A DNA stretch of 64,000 nt from NCBI GenBank assembly GCA_029204225.1, contig CM055096.1, positions 65,198,370 to 65,262,369 on the forward strand, written 5' to 3'. The first letter of the stretch is position 1. Every line of letters begins with the position of its first letter. The position numbers and the translations under genes are program-made. This stretch comes from Diphasiastrum complanatum. Its lineage: Eukaryota; Streptophyta; Lycopodiopsida; Lycopodiales; Lycopodiaceae. Below, piece after piece: positions 1 through 11,130 of the stretch. A model generated the notes under the pieces. It was given only the letters and a program-made list of their open reading frames with translations. It made no database searches and was not told the origin of the DNA.

Positions 1-1449
1 TAATAAAGTGGGATTTTTCTCAAACTGACTTTGATTACCTTCTGGGTTTCAGTGTTCGGCAATAGCGCCAATTGTAAGGTCGCTTCAAACTTTTTGACCT
101 GGCATATAGCTAAGGGTTGTATTTTGAGACGCCAGCAGTATGCCGCCAGGGCCATTCGGTCCGGGATGGCAGTAGTATGTTGTTGGGACCATTCGGTCCA
201 AGAACTGGTTGTCTTCATATCTGTTGCGGCTTGTGGTTCTTAGTGTTCTTGCATGAACATGAATGGGTTTAGCTCTTGGGGAACGGGCTCTAACCTGTCA
301 GCTGAGTTGGATGGCTTGCTTGGGTGGAAGCTACTTGTTTATGGTTGTCCAGTCTGGCGTGGTCCTAGGTTGGCTTCTAGCACTCATGACGAAGCTTGGG
401 GACGACAGAAATGAATAGGCCGTAGCAAAAACGGAGGTCGTCACCCCAACAAGAGAAAAACAATGAGGTAGTAAAAATTGATAATAGGATAGGATCTCGA
501 TTACTTAGAGAATGGAATGATAATACAGTTCTGAGTGTGATGTTATTGAATATCAGAGTAGGTGTCGTAGACAACCATAAATAAATGCTAGATAATTAGG
601 CTTTTGAAACATATGCATTTGTTCGTTATTGATACTGACAATAGAGGAAGAAGAGTGAGAGCTAATTAAACATTCAACATGAATGCAATGTGGTAGAACA
701 ATAGCGATTATGTATTATAAATGTTGTAGTAACAACTATCAGATCACAAAACAATCGCGCTGAGCGCGTGATTCTACTTATAGAAACAAGTAATTGCTAT
801 AGTTCTGAATACTTTTTACTCTCTCAATATTATCTCTAACTCTGAGGAGTCGCATACTAAAAGCCAATTTTGGTCGTTTGATCTTTGTCTGATTTCTGAC
901 CAATACTAATCACACTCGGTCAGATCCTTATATAATTGTTGGATGATCTTATGTTATTCTAGTTACAATTACAAGATCATTAATAGTTCTGTACTTAATT
1001 AACAGAACGTTTAGTGGAGCATGAATACGTAGACAACAAAATCTCCTTCGCAAGTGACTATAGGAGCATGAAGCTGCAATCGCAATTTCCATCGTATGTG
1101 AGCGGAAGCATGATTTCATGGTGTCGTCACAACTGCATGTTGACTGTAAGCGTTGACTTGTGGTCGGAGTCAACCCTCGCCGAGTAAACTTTCGCCTATA
1201 CTATTTCTAGGTACTGATATACCAGATCTAGCCTCTATCAAATTTTTGAGTAATTCTGTTATAATTTGATAGTGATTCTGAAAAAATCTTCATTTAAGTG
1301 ACAATCGCTTGATCAAGATCTATTTTTCCAAAAATCAGAAATCTGATAATTTTAAGTGATAGAGAAAGATCTGATCTGATTTGAGATAGGATTTTTTTTT
1401 TGAAAAATCTAGATCCAATCTCATTATCTGATTGACATAATTTGGAATT
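1..1449. other. Unassigned region upstream of Ty3 element C gag
   Basis: I recognise no gene here. By position the right part should be the 5' leader (and perhaps LTR) of the Ty3 element whose gag starts at 1450, but no Asp-type primer binding site or LTR boundary is visible. Small features seen: an 11-bp motif CCATTCGGTCC repeated at 152-162 and 189-199, and a short GC palindrome CGCGC-TGA-GCGCG at 756-768. The open frames are short and resemble nothing I know. Confidence 0.5.
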
Positions 1450-3090
1450 ATGGCTGAAGGAGAGCCAACGAACCCACCACCAATTGTTGTTAGAAGGTCT
1501 CCTCGTTTAGATATACCAAAATACACTGGGTTATTTGATCCGATCAGATTTTTTCAGATCTTTTCTGAATCATGTAGGATTTATGGCGAAGTCTTTCCAC
1601 ACGATAAACTTTAGTTATTCTATATGGCCTTAATTGGAGCTACTCAAGATTGGTTTTATAACCAAGAAGAAGCAGAACACACGGATTGGGAAGTGGTTAA
1701 AGCCGCTCTCATTACAAGATTTAAGCCCAGAAAATTTATGGAAGATCTCTTTCTCCTTTAAAGTAAAATTAAAATGGGAAAGAGAGAGGAAGTACGAGAT
1801 TATATTAATGGGTTAAACACCTCAAATCTGATCAATGACAATGCTTTGATTATATGGTTTTTAGCAGGTCTACCTAAATGGATTAGACGCAAGCTGAAAT
1901 GCCATAATCAATATGCTATGATACAAAACGCTATGGCCGATGCAATTCGTGAGGAGGATGAAGATTCTGACGACGAACCAAATGTTGGAATGTTGCCTTA
2001 TACGGCAAGGCAAACCATGACAATTTCTACTGCCATTGCATCAACAAATATCAAGGCTACTATAGAGAAGATGATCGATGAGTTCGAGAAACTTGGTCAA
2101 AGCAGCAGATGTAGCTGGAAAAGATGTAGTCTCAACTCGATAAAAAGATTAAAGCCTTGGAAGAATTCCATGGTAAAGCAATCAAAGAACCTGAAAAGTC
2201 TGCAAAGACTTTTCCTAGCTGGGAAATTGTCTGGTGTTCAATTTGTGTAGGCAATCATATTATGAATGAATGTCCAATGTTGAAACAACGAATGATGAAT
2301 ACTATTTGTCATCTGTGTAACTCTATGGGACATGAAACAACCTTTTGCTTGTTTAATCCTTGGATTATCCAACAAAGGTATGCTAAGCTTTAGTATCGAG
2401 AACCTACTTATTCAAAATGTCCTAATGGAAAGCCTTTCAATTTTGCCCTTGGATTTCCAGAACGACTAGCTCTGCCAGCTCCAACCGGACAGAGTGCTCC
2501 TCCTGCTAATCTAATAGAACCAGAACCTTATCATGGTAATGAGCAATGGAACTATAACAATGATCACGAGAGTGGTCCTTTAGAGCAGTATGCTATATGT
2601 GCTTTCGTGCAACAACAAGCAGCTAGACAATGGACCAGAGTGCCACTTGGATGTCACAGAGTTGCTAAATGTCCAAATAAAGACAAGTTTATACCATTTT
2701 ATAGAGAATGTGGCTATAACACTATTATAAAGAATTTCCTACAAGACTCAAACCACCACCGGTGTTACTCCAGTGAATACGATTACAATCAAGAAAAGAC
2801 CAGTAGTTTAACCTGAACCAACTGCACATTTGATGGTTGTTACCATAGCTCAGAAACAGAAAGAACTTATAGTTGATCCAGTACCTACTAAATATGCACC
2901 AACTACAAACATACCTACTGCATTAGGGGTGTATCTGAATCTCAAAGCAAAAAAGAAAAGATATCAAGATATGAGGTAGTGGAGTAAGTAGTTGCAGGAA
3001 GAAGAAGCCCAAGAAGCTGCTAAAGTAGCAGCCAAAGTCCATTCTCCATCTATGCCACAAGCAAATCCAAGAACAGATGCTAATACATAG
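1450..3090 (+). pseudogene. Ty3/gypsy element C gag (capsid + zinc knuckles), decayed
   Basis: Gag of a Ty3/gypsy element, which would form the particle and bind genomic RNA. The ATG at 1450 begins MAEGEPTNPPP, and the capsid-like part contains DIPKYTGLFDP and DWFYNQEEAEHTDW. Stops break it near 1615 and 1758, and the frame shifts near 2130. A nucleocapsid part follows: CSICVGNHIMNEC (from about 2246) and CHLCNSMGHETTFC (2309-2350), a CX2CX4HX4C knuckle. A second, degraded pair lies at about 2650-2730 (FYRECGY remains). The same four-knuckle order occurs in Ty3 A at 9560-10110, which supports homology. The gene is dead as written. Downstream is the protease of the same element. Confidence 0.8.
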
Positions 3091-3540
3091 TTGCACCATC
3101 ATGAAGAACCTTTCAAGATGACGGAACCTGAAGCACCGCAAACAGAAATGATTGTAAATATTCTGCTTAGTAAGGTGGATATTACACGGGAAGAATTTCT
3201 TAAGCTGGTACCTAAAGCAAAAAAAGTATTAGCAAAAATATTGACTCAAATGGAACCACGAGTTCATCAGAAGCCAGGTTTGAAGACACGAACGAAGTAC
3301 TCAATGTGGGGATAGCCTAAAAAAGTGAGCAAAAAAACATCACCCTGTCAATACAACATAGACAGTTTGGTAAAGAAGCAGTCATGATTGATGGAGGTTC
3401 AGGAGTTAAACTGATTTCAACCAAGCTATGTGCAAAATGGAGACTTACCAATCTAAAGCCTGCCACTTTTGCCATCAAGCTAGCTGATCAAATGACAGTC
3501 CATCCTAGAGGAATTGTTGAAGACATACATGTCAAAAAAG
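3091..3540 (+). pseudogene. Ty3 element C protease region, truncated at chimeric junction
   Basis: Aspartic-protease part of the Ty3 C polyprotein, which would cleave Gag-Pol. The putative active site is in MIDGGSGVKLIS (3384-3419), so DGG stands where retropepsins usually have D-S/T-G. It is followed by AKWRLTNLKPATFAIKLADQ. Ty3 A has the matching VDGESGVNLIS, so the altered triad is a family trait or shared decay. A stop at about 3313 separates this part from the preceding HHHEEPFKMTEPEAPQ segment. At about 3540 the frame runs straight into reverse-oriented copia RT sequence with no LTR between. An inverted copy of this exact junction lies at 28909-30041. Confidence 0.75.
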
Positions 3541-4260
3541 TAGTATCAAATGGTTCACCATCACCTTGACTACTTAATTTCAGGCCTGTCTCCATAGGTA
3601 CAGCAACCGGCTTGCAATCTTCCATCTTGAATCGCTTCAAAATCTGCCCAATGTAGCGTTCTTGAGAGATGAAAATTCCAACCCCTTCTTGTACAAATTC
3701 AAGACCAAGATAAAAATGCAATAGGCCTAAATCTGAGGTTTCAAAAACCATACCAAGATCAAGTATTACGACATCAATCTGCTGCTCATTACCCCATAAT
3801 AATAATATCATCAACATAAAGCAAAATAATGATGATGTAGTCTGAAGTATGCTTGACATAAAGAGTATATTTGCTAGGACTATTAGTAAACCCTCGATCA
3901 CAAAAGTAGGCATGTATCTTTTGATACCACATCCTTGGAGCTTGCTTTAGTCCATAAAGTGCCTTCTTGAGAAGAAAAACTTTATCTTCTTGGCCTTCAA
4001 CCAAAAAACCAACAGGTTGTTAAAGGTACACTTCCTCATTGAGAACAACATTGAGGAATGTTGTCTTTATGTCAAGTTGACACAAACGTCAACCAAAATG
4101 GGTAGCCAGAGAGGTTAGTACCCTCGCGGTAGTCATCCGAGCAATAGGAGAAAAAGTCTTCTCATAATCAGTTCTCTTTTGTTGAGCATAGCCTTTGGCA
4201 ATGAGCCTTGCCTTGTACCTTTCAATGGTACCATCTACCTTATACTCATCTTGCATCGCA
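3541..4260 (-). pseudogene. Copia M reverse transcriptase, 3'-truncated
   Basis: Minus-strand Ty1/copia RT. Reading from 4260 downward: a degenerate KVDGTIERYKARLIAKG block, ALYGLKQAPRMWYQKI, then ILLYVDDIIIMG with the YVDD catalytic box at 3807-3818, then LGLLHFYLGLEF, ISQERYIGQILKRF and KPVAVPMETGLKLS. The gene stops at about 3541 where RT passes into Ty3 C protease sequence, so the connection, RNase H and 3' LTR are missing. Several stops and frameshifts make it non-functional. The 3' truncation sits at the same base in the inverted copy at 28909-30041, so the truncated chimera existed before that duplication. Confidence 0.85.
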
Positions 4261-5700
4261 TCGTCCCAACATTTTACTCCCTTGGCCTGCTCATAATAAT
4301 CAGTTCTTTCACAATATCTCCATGAGATGTAAGAGCAAAATCTAAAAAATCAGCATAGTCCACTGATTTTGTAGAGGCACATGTCTTGCTTTGCTTACTT
4401 TGCTTTCCCACAAAGTCAACAACAACCACCGTGAGACTATTCTGGGTTGTCCAACAACCATGTCTCTTCTTACAATTTGTTGTCCAAGATTCTCCGACGC
4501 CGCACTTGGTTGTCCAAGATCTTCCAAAACTAGTCCTTGCTGTCAAACAGTTCCTGCAGGCTGATTTTGAGCAACAACGGGCGGTTCCTGATGAACATTA
4601 GGCTCTAAACTTGATGAGGTGTTGGGCAAGTCAAAACTTGTTGATTGTTGTCCCTTATCTCCAGCAATAGAGGATGGTACCAAATATGGAAAACACTTCA
4701 ACATTCACACTATGTGGGCTGTCCCCCTTCAAGATATGAGTTGGGGCTACATCTAATGAATTCTTTTCATCAAAATGCACATCACGACCAACAATAATCT
4801 TGTTAGTGCTCAAATTGGATAGCCTATAGCCTTTGCTTTCACTACTATAGCCAACAAAAATACATTTAACTCCTTTATCCTTGAACTTTGTATGAAGTTT
4901 ATCTGGAACAAAAGCATAAGCCGTACAACCAAAAATGTGGAAGTGCGAGATTGTAGGCTTCTTTCCATACCAAACTTCATAAGGAGTTAATACTTTCAAT
5001 GCTTTAGTAGGACAACGATTGCTTATGTATGCTGCTGTTATAACTGCTTCAACCCAAAACTTGTGAGGCAGCCCCTTTGCTTTGAGCATGCAACGGGCCA
5101 TCTCCATAAGTGTGCGATTCTTTCACTCGACAACACCATTTTGTTGAGGAATATAGGAAGTTGTCATTTGATGTAGAATTCCCTTTTTTCGAAGATACAC
5201 CAAACGTATTCTTAATGTATTCCCCTCCTCAATCGGTGCGTAGGGTCTTCAAAGAATGCCCAAACTGATTTTCCACCATTTTTTGAAATGTTGAAAACTT
5301 CCGATTTAGACTTCATAGGATAGATCCATGTAAAATGGGAAAAGTTATCAATAAAAGTCACAAAATAGATGCACTTTCGAAATGGATTCGGTCCTCATTG
5401 GACCACAAAAATCACTATGAACCAAATCAAATTTATGAAGAACCCTTATAGTTCCATTAATTGGAAAAGGTTTTCCTTGAAACTTTCCAAGTATGCACCC
5501 CTTACATACATGCCCTTCCGGCTGCTCAATAGTAGGAATGTCTTCTATCATATTAAATGTCTTCAGCTTCTTCAAACTTGCAAAGTTGAGATGCCCAAAC
5601 CTTGCGTGCCACAATTCAGCCAACTCCAATTATTGTGTTGTAGAAGCAACAAGACATGTAGAAGTAATTCGTCCCTCATAGGTATCCATTATAAATAAGC
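4261..5700 (-). pseudogene. Copia M integrase and integrase-RT linker, decayed
   Basis: Minus-strand copia integrase. The zinc-binding N-terminal part is at 5460-5629 (ELWHARFGHLNF, then CKGCILGKFQGKPFP, an HHCC arrangement). The catalytic core is broken by frameshifts and stops: HSDFCGPM (about 5385), IDNFSHFTWIYPMKSKSE (about 5300-5350), LRTD-GGEYIK (about 5230), and the glutamate region next to a stop before KNRTLMEMARCMLKAKG (about 5080-5130). The C-terminal part at 4655-5107 is still open: FWVEAVITAAYISNRC, PYEVWYGKKPT, KCIFVGYSSESKGYRL. The linker at 4274-4546 has several WTTQ/WTTK-like repeats. It follows protease and precedes RT on the minus strand, the normal copia order. Confidence 0.85.
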
Positions 5701-6470
5701 CAACGTGCATTGTTCCCGAAACAATAATGAAGAGTGAACTTTTAGGATCCTTGACAAGACACTTATCTTCTTTGAACTCAACAACTAGTCATTGCTTCAA
5801 CATAGTTGAAATCGAAAGAAAATTCTTCTTGATTTCTGGAACATAAAGCACATTCTTAATCTACTTTTCTTCACCATTAGGCAGAATGATGGCTACAATT
5901 CCAATTCCATGAATAGAATAAGATGTATCACCCGCACATTGTACCTTACTTCCATTTTGCACTTTCACTAATTTAGTGAATGCTTCTTTGCGAGAAGTCA
6001 TATGACGAGTAGCACCACTATCAATCACCCATTCAATGGGCTAAAAATCAGCAACTTGCAAAATAGTACCTGAATTCCTCATAGATGTAGAAGTACTAGT
6101 AGAAACAATATTAGACACAACAACATAGTCTTGGTTGAAGAGATCACCACTAGCTTCAAGCTCTTGCTGCAAAGTAGCAAGTGAATCACTAGTATCAATT
6201 CCTCTACTCTCCTCTTTCACAAGCTTCTTCTTACAATCCTTGATGAAGTGCCCATACCTTTTGCAATAGTGGCACTTCCCTTTCTTCTTTTGAGTGTTGA
6301 CATTCTGACCTCCAACGAGCTTTTGCTCATCCTTGGAAGGAGGCTTCCTTTTTCCTTTTGACTTGCCTTTCCCCTTGCCTTTCGTGAAGAAATCTTGATC
6401 TTGTTGAGTGTCACCCGCAAAAGTTTGCTTTGTTTTGCTCCTCTTGAAGAAGTAGCCCAACAAGTTCATC
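5701..6470 (-). pseudogene. Copia M nucleocapsid and protease
   Basis: Minus-strand copia. At 6217-6300 is one CCHC knuckle, CHYCKRYGHFIKDC, preceded by a lysine/glycine-rich basic run, as in copia Gag C-termini. At about 5990-6045 the retropepsin site reads WVIDSGATRHMT with an intact DSG triad, although a stop stands just upstream near 6042. The stretch 5701-5990 encodes the remainder of the protease and the GAG-pre-integrase part, with stops. Flanks are gag (6471-7208) and integrase (4261-5700), so order and strand agree with one copia polyprotein. Confidence 0.85.
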
Positions 6471-7208
6471 AAATGAGAGTTGTTGTCCCCTAAGAGAGAT
6501 ACTCAAAGCTGAAACAAATGGAAGATAAGATGTTTTCGGCCATGGATGCCATGTTCTGTACTTATATATTTGTGAATATATGTTAGTGCAATTAAGCCTA
6601 AAAAAAAAAAATGCGTTCGTGACATCAGTTTTTAATTTTTTCCAATGGAAATGGTGATGCCTCACAAAACGTAATCTGTGGGGCAAGTTGAGAGTAACAG
6701 AAACAAATTGAGCATCCTCAATTATCTCATCAATATTAAGAAGCTTCTCATGAAGATCCTTGATCTTCGTCAAGTGATTGGTCACTTGATCCCCTTTTTG
6801 CATCTTCACCAAAGCAAGTTGACTTCTGAGATACGCCACTCTTGCTGGATTTTTGACTCTATACATAGTATAAAGTGTATCCCATGCACTTTAAGATGTC
6901 TTACAAGACCTAATCTGAGGTAAGATAGATCTTTTCACAACAAGAGCAACTATAGAATGTGCTTGTGCATCCCTTCTATCCCACTTCTTTTGTTCTTCCA
7001 AAGATGGAGAAGTTGATGTTGATGATGATGATCCACGAAGTGTAGGAGGTTCCAAAGATGAAGGCCTTTCCTCATCACCATTGACCAAATCCCACAGCCC
7101 ATTCACTACGAGAAGATTCTTCATCATGTAACTCCACAAGGAGTAGTTTATGCCATACAACTAATCTTCACTAAACAAAGAACCGATAGCTTCTAATTCT
7201 TTAGCCAT
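6471..7208 (-). pseudogene. Copia M gag, with an early stop and an insert
   Basis: Copia Gag on the minus strand. The start ATG complements 7206-7208 (MAKELEAIGSLF), and a stop follows within about 20 codons. Then come YSLWSYMMKNLLVVNGLWDL (UBN2/gag-like N-terminus), the YRVKNPARVAYLRSQLAL helix region, MQKGDQVTNHLTKIKDLHEK and SALSISLRGQQLSFDELVGL. Between DEIIEDAQFVSVTLNL and SALSISL there is about 140 bp of unrelated sequence (6535-6675). The remaining gag is near collinear with intact copia Gags. The gene cannot make full-length Gag. Confidence 0.8.
6535..6675. other. Small foreign insert within copia M gag
   Basis: About 140 bp interrupts the gag reading frame between two segments that are adjacent in related copia Gags. 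It includes a run of 13 A residues (6600-6612) and an AT-rich part with TATATATTTGTGAATATATG. No clear target-site duplication or terminal inverted repeat could be fixed by eye. It may be a small retroposed or MITE-like insertion, or filler DNA from break repair. Confidence 0.4.
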
Positions 7209-7808
7209 TACCTTCAACAGAATTTCAGCTTGTAGTAGATATGAAAGAGAGCCTTTCCACAACCAAATCTACTCAAAAAAATTTCAGCAAACAAAGAGCT
7301 AAAAGTAGGAGCACAAGATGTCTTTCAATCTACAACCAAAGATCCCAAAAGATAATGGAAAGATGGTTGTCTTTCTGCACAAAAAAAACCAACTTCTTGA
7401 AAATTAGGTTAGCTTCGATTGAAGCCTACACCAAAATCCAATTAGGAAGTCAAATAGTATGATCAACACACACTCTAGTAGGGTTGTTGAAAATGCCCTA
7501 CTGCTTGCTGAGAATCTGCAAATTTTCAACCACAAGTTGAGCTAACCCTGAATAGGGTTTGCTGAATTTTGGGCACCTTCCTACACAAATGCAACATTGA
7601 AACCAAAAACAACAAGATAATGAGACACCACAACCAAAAATCAGTAGCAGATTTTTGGGCCGCCCTCCTCCAAACAAAACTTGCTGAAACTGGTTGCATA
7701 AAAATTAGATTTGAGATTCTGATTTTTGGGTGCCACAAATTACTCCTTCAAGATCTCTGTTGGGCGCCTTCCTTCAACCTGAAAAGAGAGACAAAAGCTT
7801 ATCCAAAC
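7209..7808 (-). other. 5' leader of copia M, gag-proximal half
   Basis: Non-coding on both strands, upstream of the copia M gag ATG. It ends exactly where Ty3 A's LTR begins. The rest of this leader, with the primer binding site, lies at 41622-41741, on the far side of Ty3 A. Joining the two halves gives roughly 0.7 kb, a plausible copia leader length. No gene seen. Confidence 0.6.
7804..7808. repeat. Left target-site duplication of Ty3 A (CAAAC)
   Basis: CAAAC directly precedes the 5' LTR. The same five bases follow the 3' LTR at 41622-41626. A 5-bp duplication is the usual Ty3/gypsy signature, so the two LTRs 33 kb apart mark one insertion event. Confidence 0.85.
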
Positions 7809-8619
7809 TGTTGGGGGTATTCCCAACAAAGTGTACATAAATAAAATCGTCCAATAAAATGTGTTGCGAGGGCATGGCATCCTACGCGCATAAGCCCATG
7901 CCCAATGAATACGCAAGCTTAAGTGTAAATAAAACAAAATTGACTTGGACCTTGGAATTAAAATAAAACTAGAGGCCCAAAGTCATTTTTAAACTTAGAG
8001 ATCACTTTTTAGAGTTGGGTCCAAATGGGGACTCACATGAATCTTGTGAAGTTTAATGTACTTTTTATGGACCCTTGGATAGGATCAATGGATAGGATCA
8101 ATGTGACTAGTAGCCAATAGGAATGAGGGGCAAGGGCCTTTCCTATTTTATAAAAAGACACCATTTGTACACTATTTTCATGCTTAATAGAGAGGAGAAG
8201 ACTCTATCATTTTGAGAGCTCAAGCATCCTCATTTGCTAATCACTCTTGCTTATGCTATTGTTGGGATTGCTTGTTATTTCGATTTCTTCCATGCTTTTT
8301 GTTTGTGATTAGTTAAGGTTTCTCCATAAGCAATGACATTGAGCATTTGAGCTAACCTCCATCTCGTCTCTCTCTCTCTTTCTCTCTTCTCTTCTCTCTT
8401 CCTCTTCTTTTCTACCCCTTACCTTGACCCAAAACCATGAAGAATGTTAGTGTAGAGGAGTAGAGTTAAGGGAGAGTAGTGTTAGTGGTGAATAAAGTTA
8501 AGGGAGAAAGTAGGAAACTAACTAAAAATACCATCTATGCATAGTTAGGTACCTTTTCAATGATCTAACCCTTGTTGACATGCGGGAGGGCTATACTACG
8601 CAAAATCTTCGACCCTACA
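7809..8619 (+). repeat. 5' LTR of Ty3 A
   Basis: 811 bp, starting TGTTGGGGGTATTCCCAACA and ending GACCCTACA. The opening bases form a small hairpin (TTGGG/CCCAA). U3 contains CCAAT at about 8113 and a TATA box TATAAAA at 8149-8155. A long pyrimidine-rich tract (CTCT/TTCT) runs at about 8360-8415, downstream of the presumed transcription start. The partner LTR at 40800-41621 shares all of these. The primer binding site follows after one base. Confidence 0.9.
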
Positions 8620-8620
8620 G

Positions 8621-8638
8621 TGGTGCCGTTGCTGGGGA
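8621..8638 (+). other. Primer binding site of Ty3 A (tRNA-Asp type)
   Basis: TGGTGCCGTTGCTGGGGA, one base after the 5' LTR. It closely matches the Asp-tRNA 3'-end complement (TGGCGCCGTTGCCGGGGA) used by plant Athila/Tat-type Ty3 elements, with two C-to-T changes. Confidence 0.85.
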
Positions 8639-9430
8639 TAGGTTTTGACTAACTAGTTTAGCTGCATTTTAGCTATTTTCTTGCTATTTAGAGTAGTTTT
8701 AGGTAGATTTTTGGGTGTTTAGAGTTAGTTTTCTGTATGTTTCTATGTTTGGACTATTCACAGCTAGCAGAGGAGGTGTGAGAGGGTAGAGGAGGCCCTG
8801 AACAGCCTCTAAGGGCTTGAAACCCAAACCAACTAGCCAAAAAATCCAAACAATCTGCATTTTGGAGGGAAAAGAGCCTAAAATCTCATCAGATTTTTAT
8901 ATCTCCAGAATCAGTGAGAATTAATTCTTGCATGACTGGCAGCAGCTCCAAGCTACTGTGCTAGACCTGCATAGAAGTTTGTGAGAGTTAGTTTCAAGCA
9001 GATTGCAAAAATCAGAGAAAAATCATAAAAATTTCAGAAAACTCTTCAAAAAATCCAAAAAAATTCAAATCTTCATAAGAACTCTCGCAGAGCCCTCTAA
9101 AGTTCAATCTCATTAAGACTAGGACACAGAGAAGCTTGTGAGAGTTAGTTTGATGTCTAAGTGTTTGTGCGAGAGTTCCCAGTGAAAAGAAGGTGGAAAA
9201 GTACCAGTGAACCCTCGCAGGCAACAAAATTTTCAGTTTCCAGTGACCAAGAACTCCCGCAGAGGATTCTGAAGTTCCATCTCAGTGAGACCAGGACACA
9301 GAAGAGCTTGCAAGAGTTAGTTTGATTCTAGTGATCAAAAAATTGGGTTTAAGTGCTAAAAAATCACTAAAAAGTGAAGATCCAGCAAATCATTTCAGTA
9401 AGAATCTCGTAGACCCTCTCAATCGATTCA
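8639..9430 (+). other. 5' leader of Ty3 A
   Basis: Non-coding. It carries several scattered copies of a CTCGCAG / GCGAGAGTT motif in both orientations (for example about 9083, 9168, 9212 and 9255) together with the recurring phrase GTGAGAGTTAGTTT. The same motif family returns in the 3' non-coding region at 37700-38060. It may be packaging or structural RNA, but that is inference. Confidence 0.55.
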
Positions 9431-10416
9431 GATAGAGCAACTTAAGGCGTAGTTTGACCAGAAACTGAAAGTCTTACAAGGAGCTGTAGCAATAACGCCA
9501 CATCAACCGAAACCAAACCAGCTACAGTATCCTAGACGGGAGAATGTATGGTATTCAGTGTGGATGCAAAACCATACAACGAACGAGTGTCTAGTCCTAA
9601 AGCAAAATCTGAGACTGACACATAGATTTTGTCATCTGTGCAATGCAACATCGCATGATACGGCATTTTGCCTATTTAACCCCCAAATTGTTCAACAGAA
9701 GAGAAGTCCTTATCAGAATTCTTATCCTTACCATCAAGAGGCACCCAACGCGGCACCAAGGTACGTTGCACCGAATCAATAACAGAGTATGGCCTTACCT
9801 GCACCACCAGGGCCAGCCAATCAACAAGTGACCCACGTGAACCTGACAGCAGTAGAACCAGAGATGCAAATGCAACCTCAACCTAAGCAGCATCAATGGT
9901 GCGGACCAGATGAACCATTTATTGATCTTGCCATAAATGAATATGTTGCGGCCTATGCAGCTTAAACTTAGCGTCAAGGCAGAAGAAATTAGGGCTTCTA
10001 CAGATGCGACGAAGGACACAAAATTGCGGAATGTCCCTACAAGGGACAATACACATTTTTCTGTCGATAATGTGGTTATGGACACTGTCACAAGAATTGT
10101 CCATTTAAATTGGAACCAGTGCACCTCTTAACTTCATTGCAATACAGCAACCAGCAGTTCCAACAGGGATGCCATCGGAGGGACACCAATTCCACGCTCC
10201 CGTGTTAGCTGTTACGTGAGCAAAGAAGAGGAAGGAAGTGGCTCCCTCACCACCACCCTCGGTCACTGACGACCAAACCTCAACTTCAGCACCATATCCG
10301 AATGTGGTGGAAGAAAGAAGGCAGTACCAAAAAATAAGACACTAGGTATAGAAAGCACAAGCGGAGGAAAAAGAGCCAGAAAAGGACCATCCCATGGAAC
10401 CTCCAGTTGGCGTCGA
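9431..10416 (+). pseudogene. Ty3 A gag: nucleocapsid part with four zinc knuckles
   Basis: No capsid N-terminus is visible, so Gag seems 5'-truncated. The visible part starts near FDQKLKVLQGAV. It has a first knuckle pair (a degraded QNHTTNEC plus CHLCNATSHDTAFC at about 9630-9675), a proline/glutamine-rich spacer, then a second pair (CDEGHKIAEC at about 10003, and CRxCGYGHCHKNC at about 10060-10105). A stop replaces one residue in this copy (about 10066), while the copy at 30047 has E there. Further stops and a frameshift near 9965 kill the gene. The same order in Ty3 C indicates a four-knuckle nucleocapsid for the family. Confidence 0.75.
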
Positions 10417-11130
10417 ATGAGAACTGCAAGTGGGTCACCACTGCGCACTGATCAGAATAATCGGTTGCACCAACATGAACCACCTTTTCACATGGTGGAG
10501 TTCGAGGAACCATGCACTGAAAAGCTCACACTTTTACTATCAAGTCGTCTTAGTTTACCACTCGAAGAACTGTTGTGGATTGTACCACAAGCGAAAAGTC
10601 TTCTAGCTGAATGGGCCAAAGCGAATGAGGCGCCAGTAGCACCTGAGCCCATATATTGTATGGGCTATGAAGGAACAAGTAACGTCCTCCACATCAGAGC
10701 AGCATGGGAAAGTGAGGAACACAACGTCACTTTGCCAATCAAACACAAGAGATACAAGGACGAGGCAACAGTGGTAGATGGAGAATCGGGTGTCAATTTG
10801 ATCTCCACCACTTTGTATGAAAAATGGGGTGTGCAAGGGTTGAAGCTAGCAAGATTCGCCATCAAGCTAGGAGATCAATACTGTGTGAAACCAAAAGGTG
10901 GAGTTGTCAATATCCTTGTAAAAATAGCAAGCATGTAGTTTGTGATTACTTTTGTAGTCATGGATATACCTGAATCTCCATCTGCATACCATGTTTTATT
11001 GGGAAGACCATGGTTGAGGACTGCACAAGTAGTACACAACTGGGGTACGGGAAAACTCACCTTCAGGAATAGAGAACAGGCTGTAAAGGTTGATCCAACC
11101 ACATGGGCGGTGAAACTTATTGCACCCAAG
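10417..11130 (+). pseudogene. Ty3 A protease region (first copy)
   Basis: Open from 10417 to a TAG at about 10936, then open again from 10942. The segment HEPPFHMVEFEEPCTEKL aligns with HHHEEPFKMTEPEAPQ of Ty3 C. The putative catalytic motif is VDGESGVNLIS (about 10775), followed by YEKWGVQGLKLARFAIKLGD and then HVLLGRPWLRTA (about 10990), the LGRPWL motif typical of Ty3 proteases. DGE in place of D-S/T-G suggests altered or lost catalysis. A copy about 99% identical by eye is at 30481-31195, where an extra stop breaks it. Confidence 0.8.

Noticed and set aside
31-243. Small open frame at the left edge as a protein gene
   Set aside because: 70 codons, no known motif, repeated CCATTCGGTCC within it and no supporting context.
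7809-8619. Solo LTR at 7809-8619
   Set aside because: A primer binding site and gag follow it, and a direct partner LTR with the same flanking duplication exists at 40800-41621.
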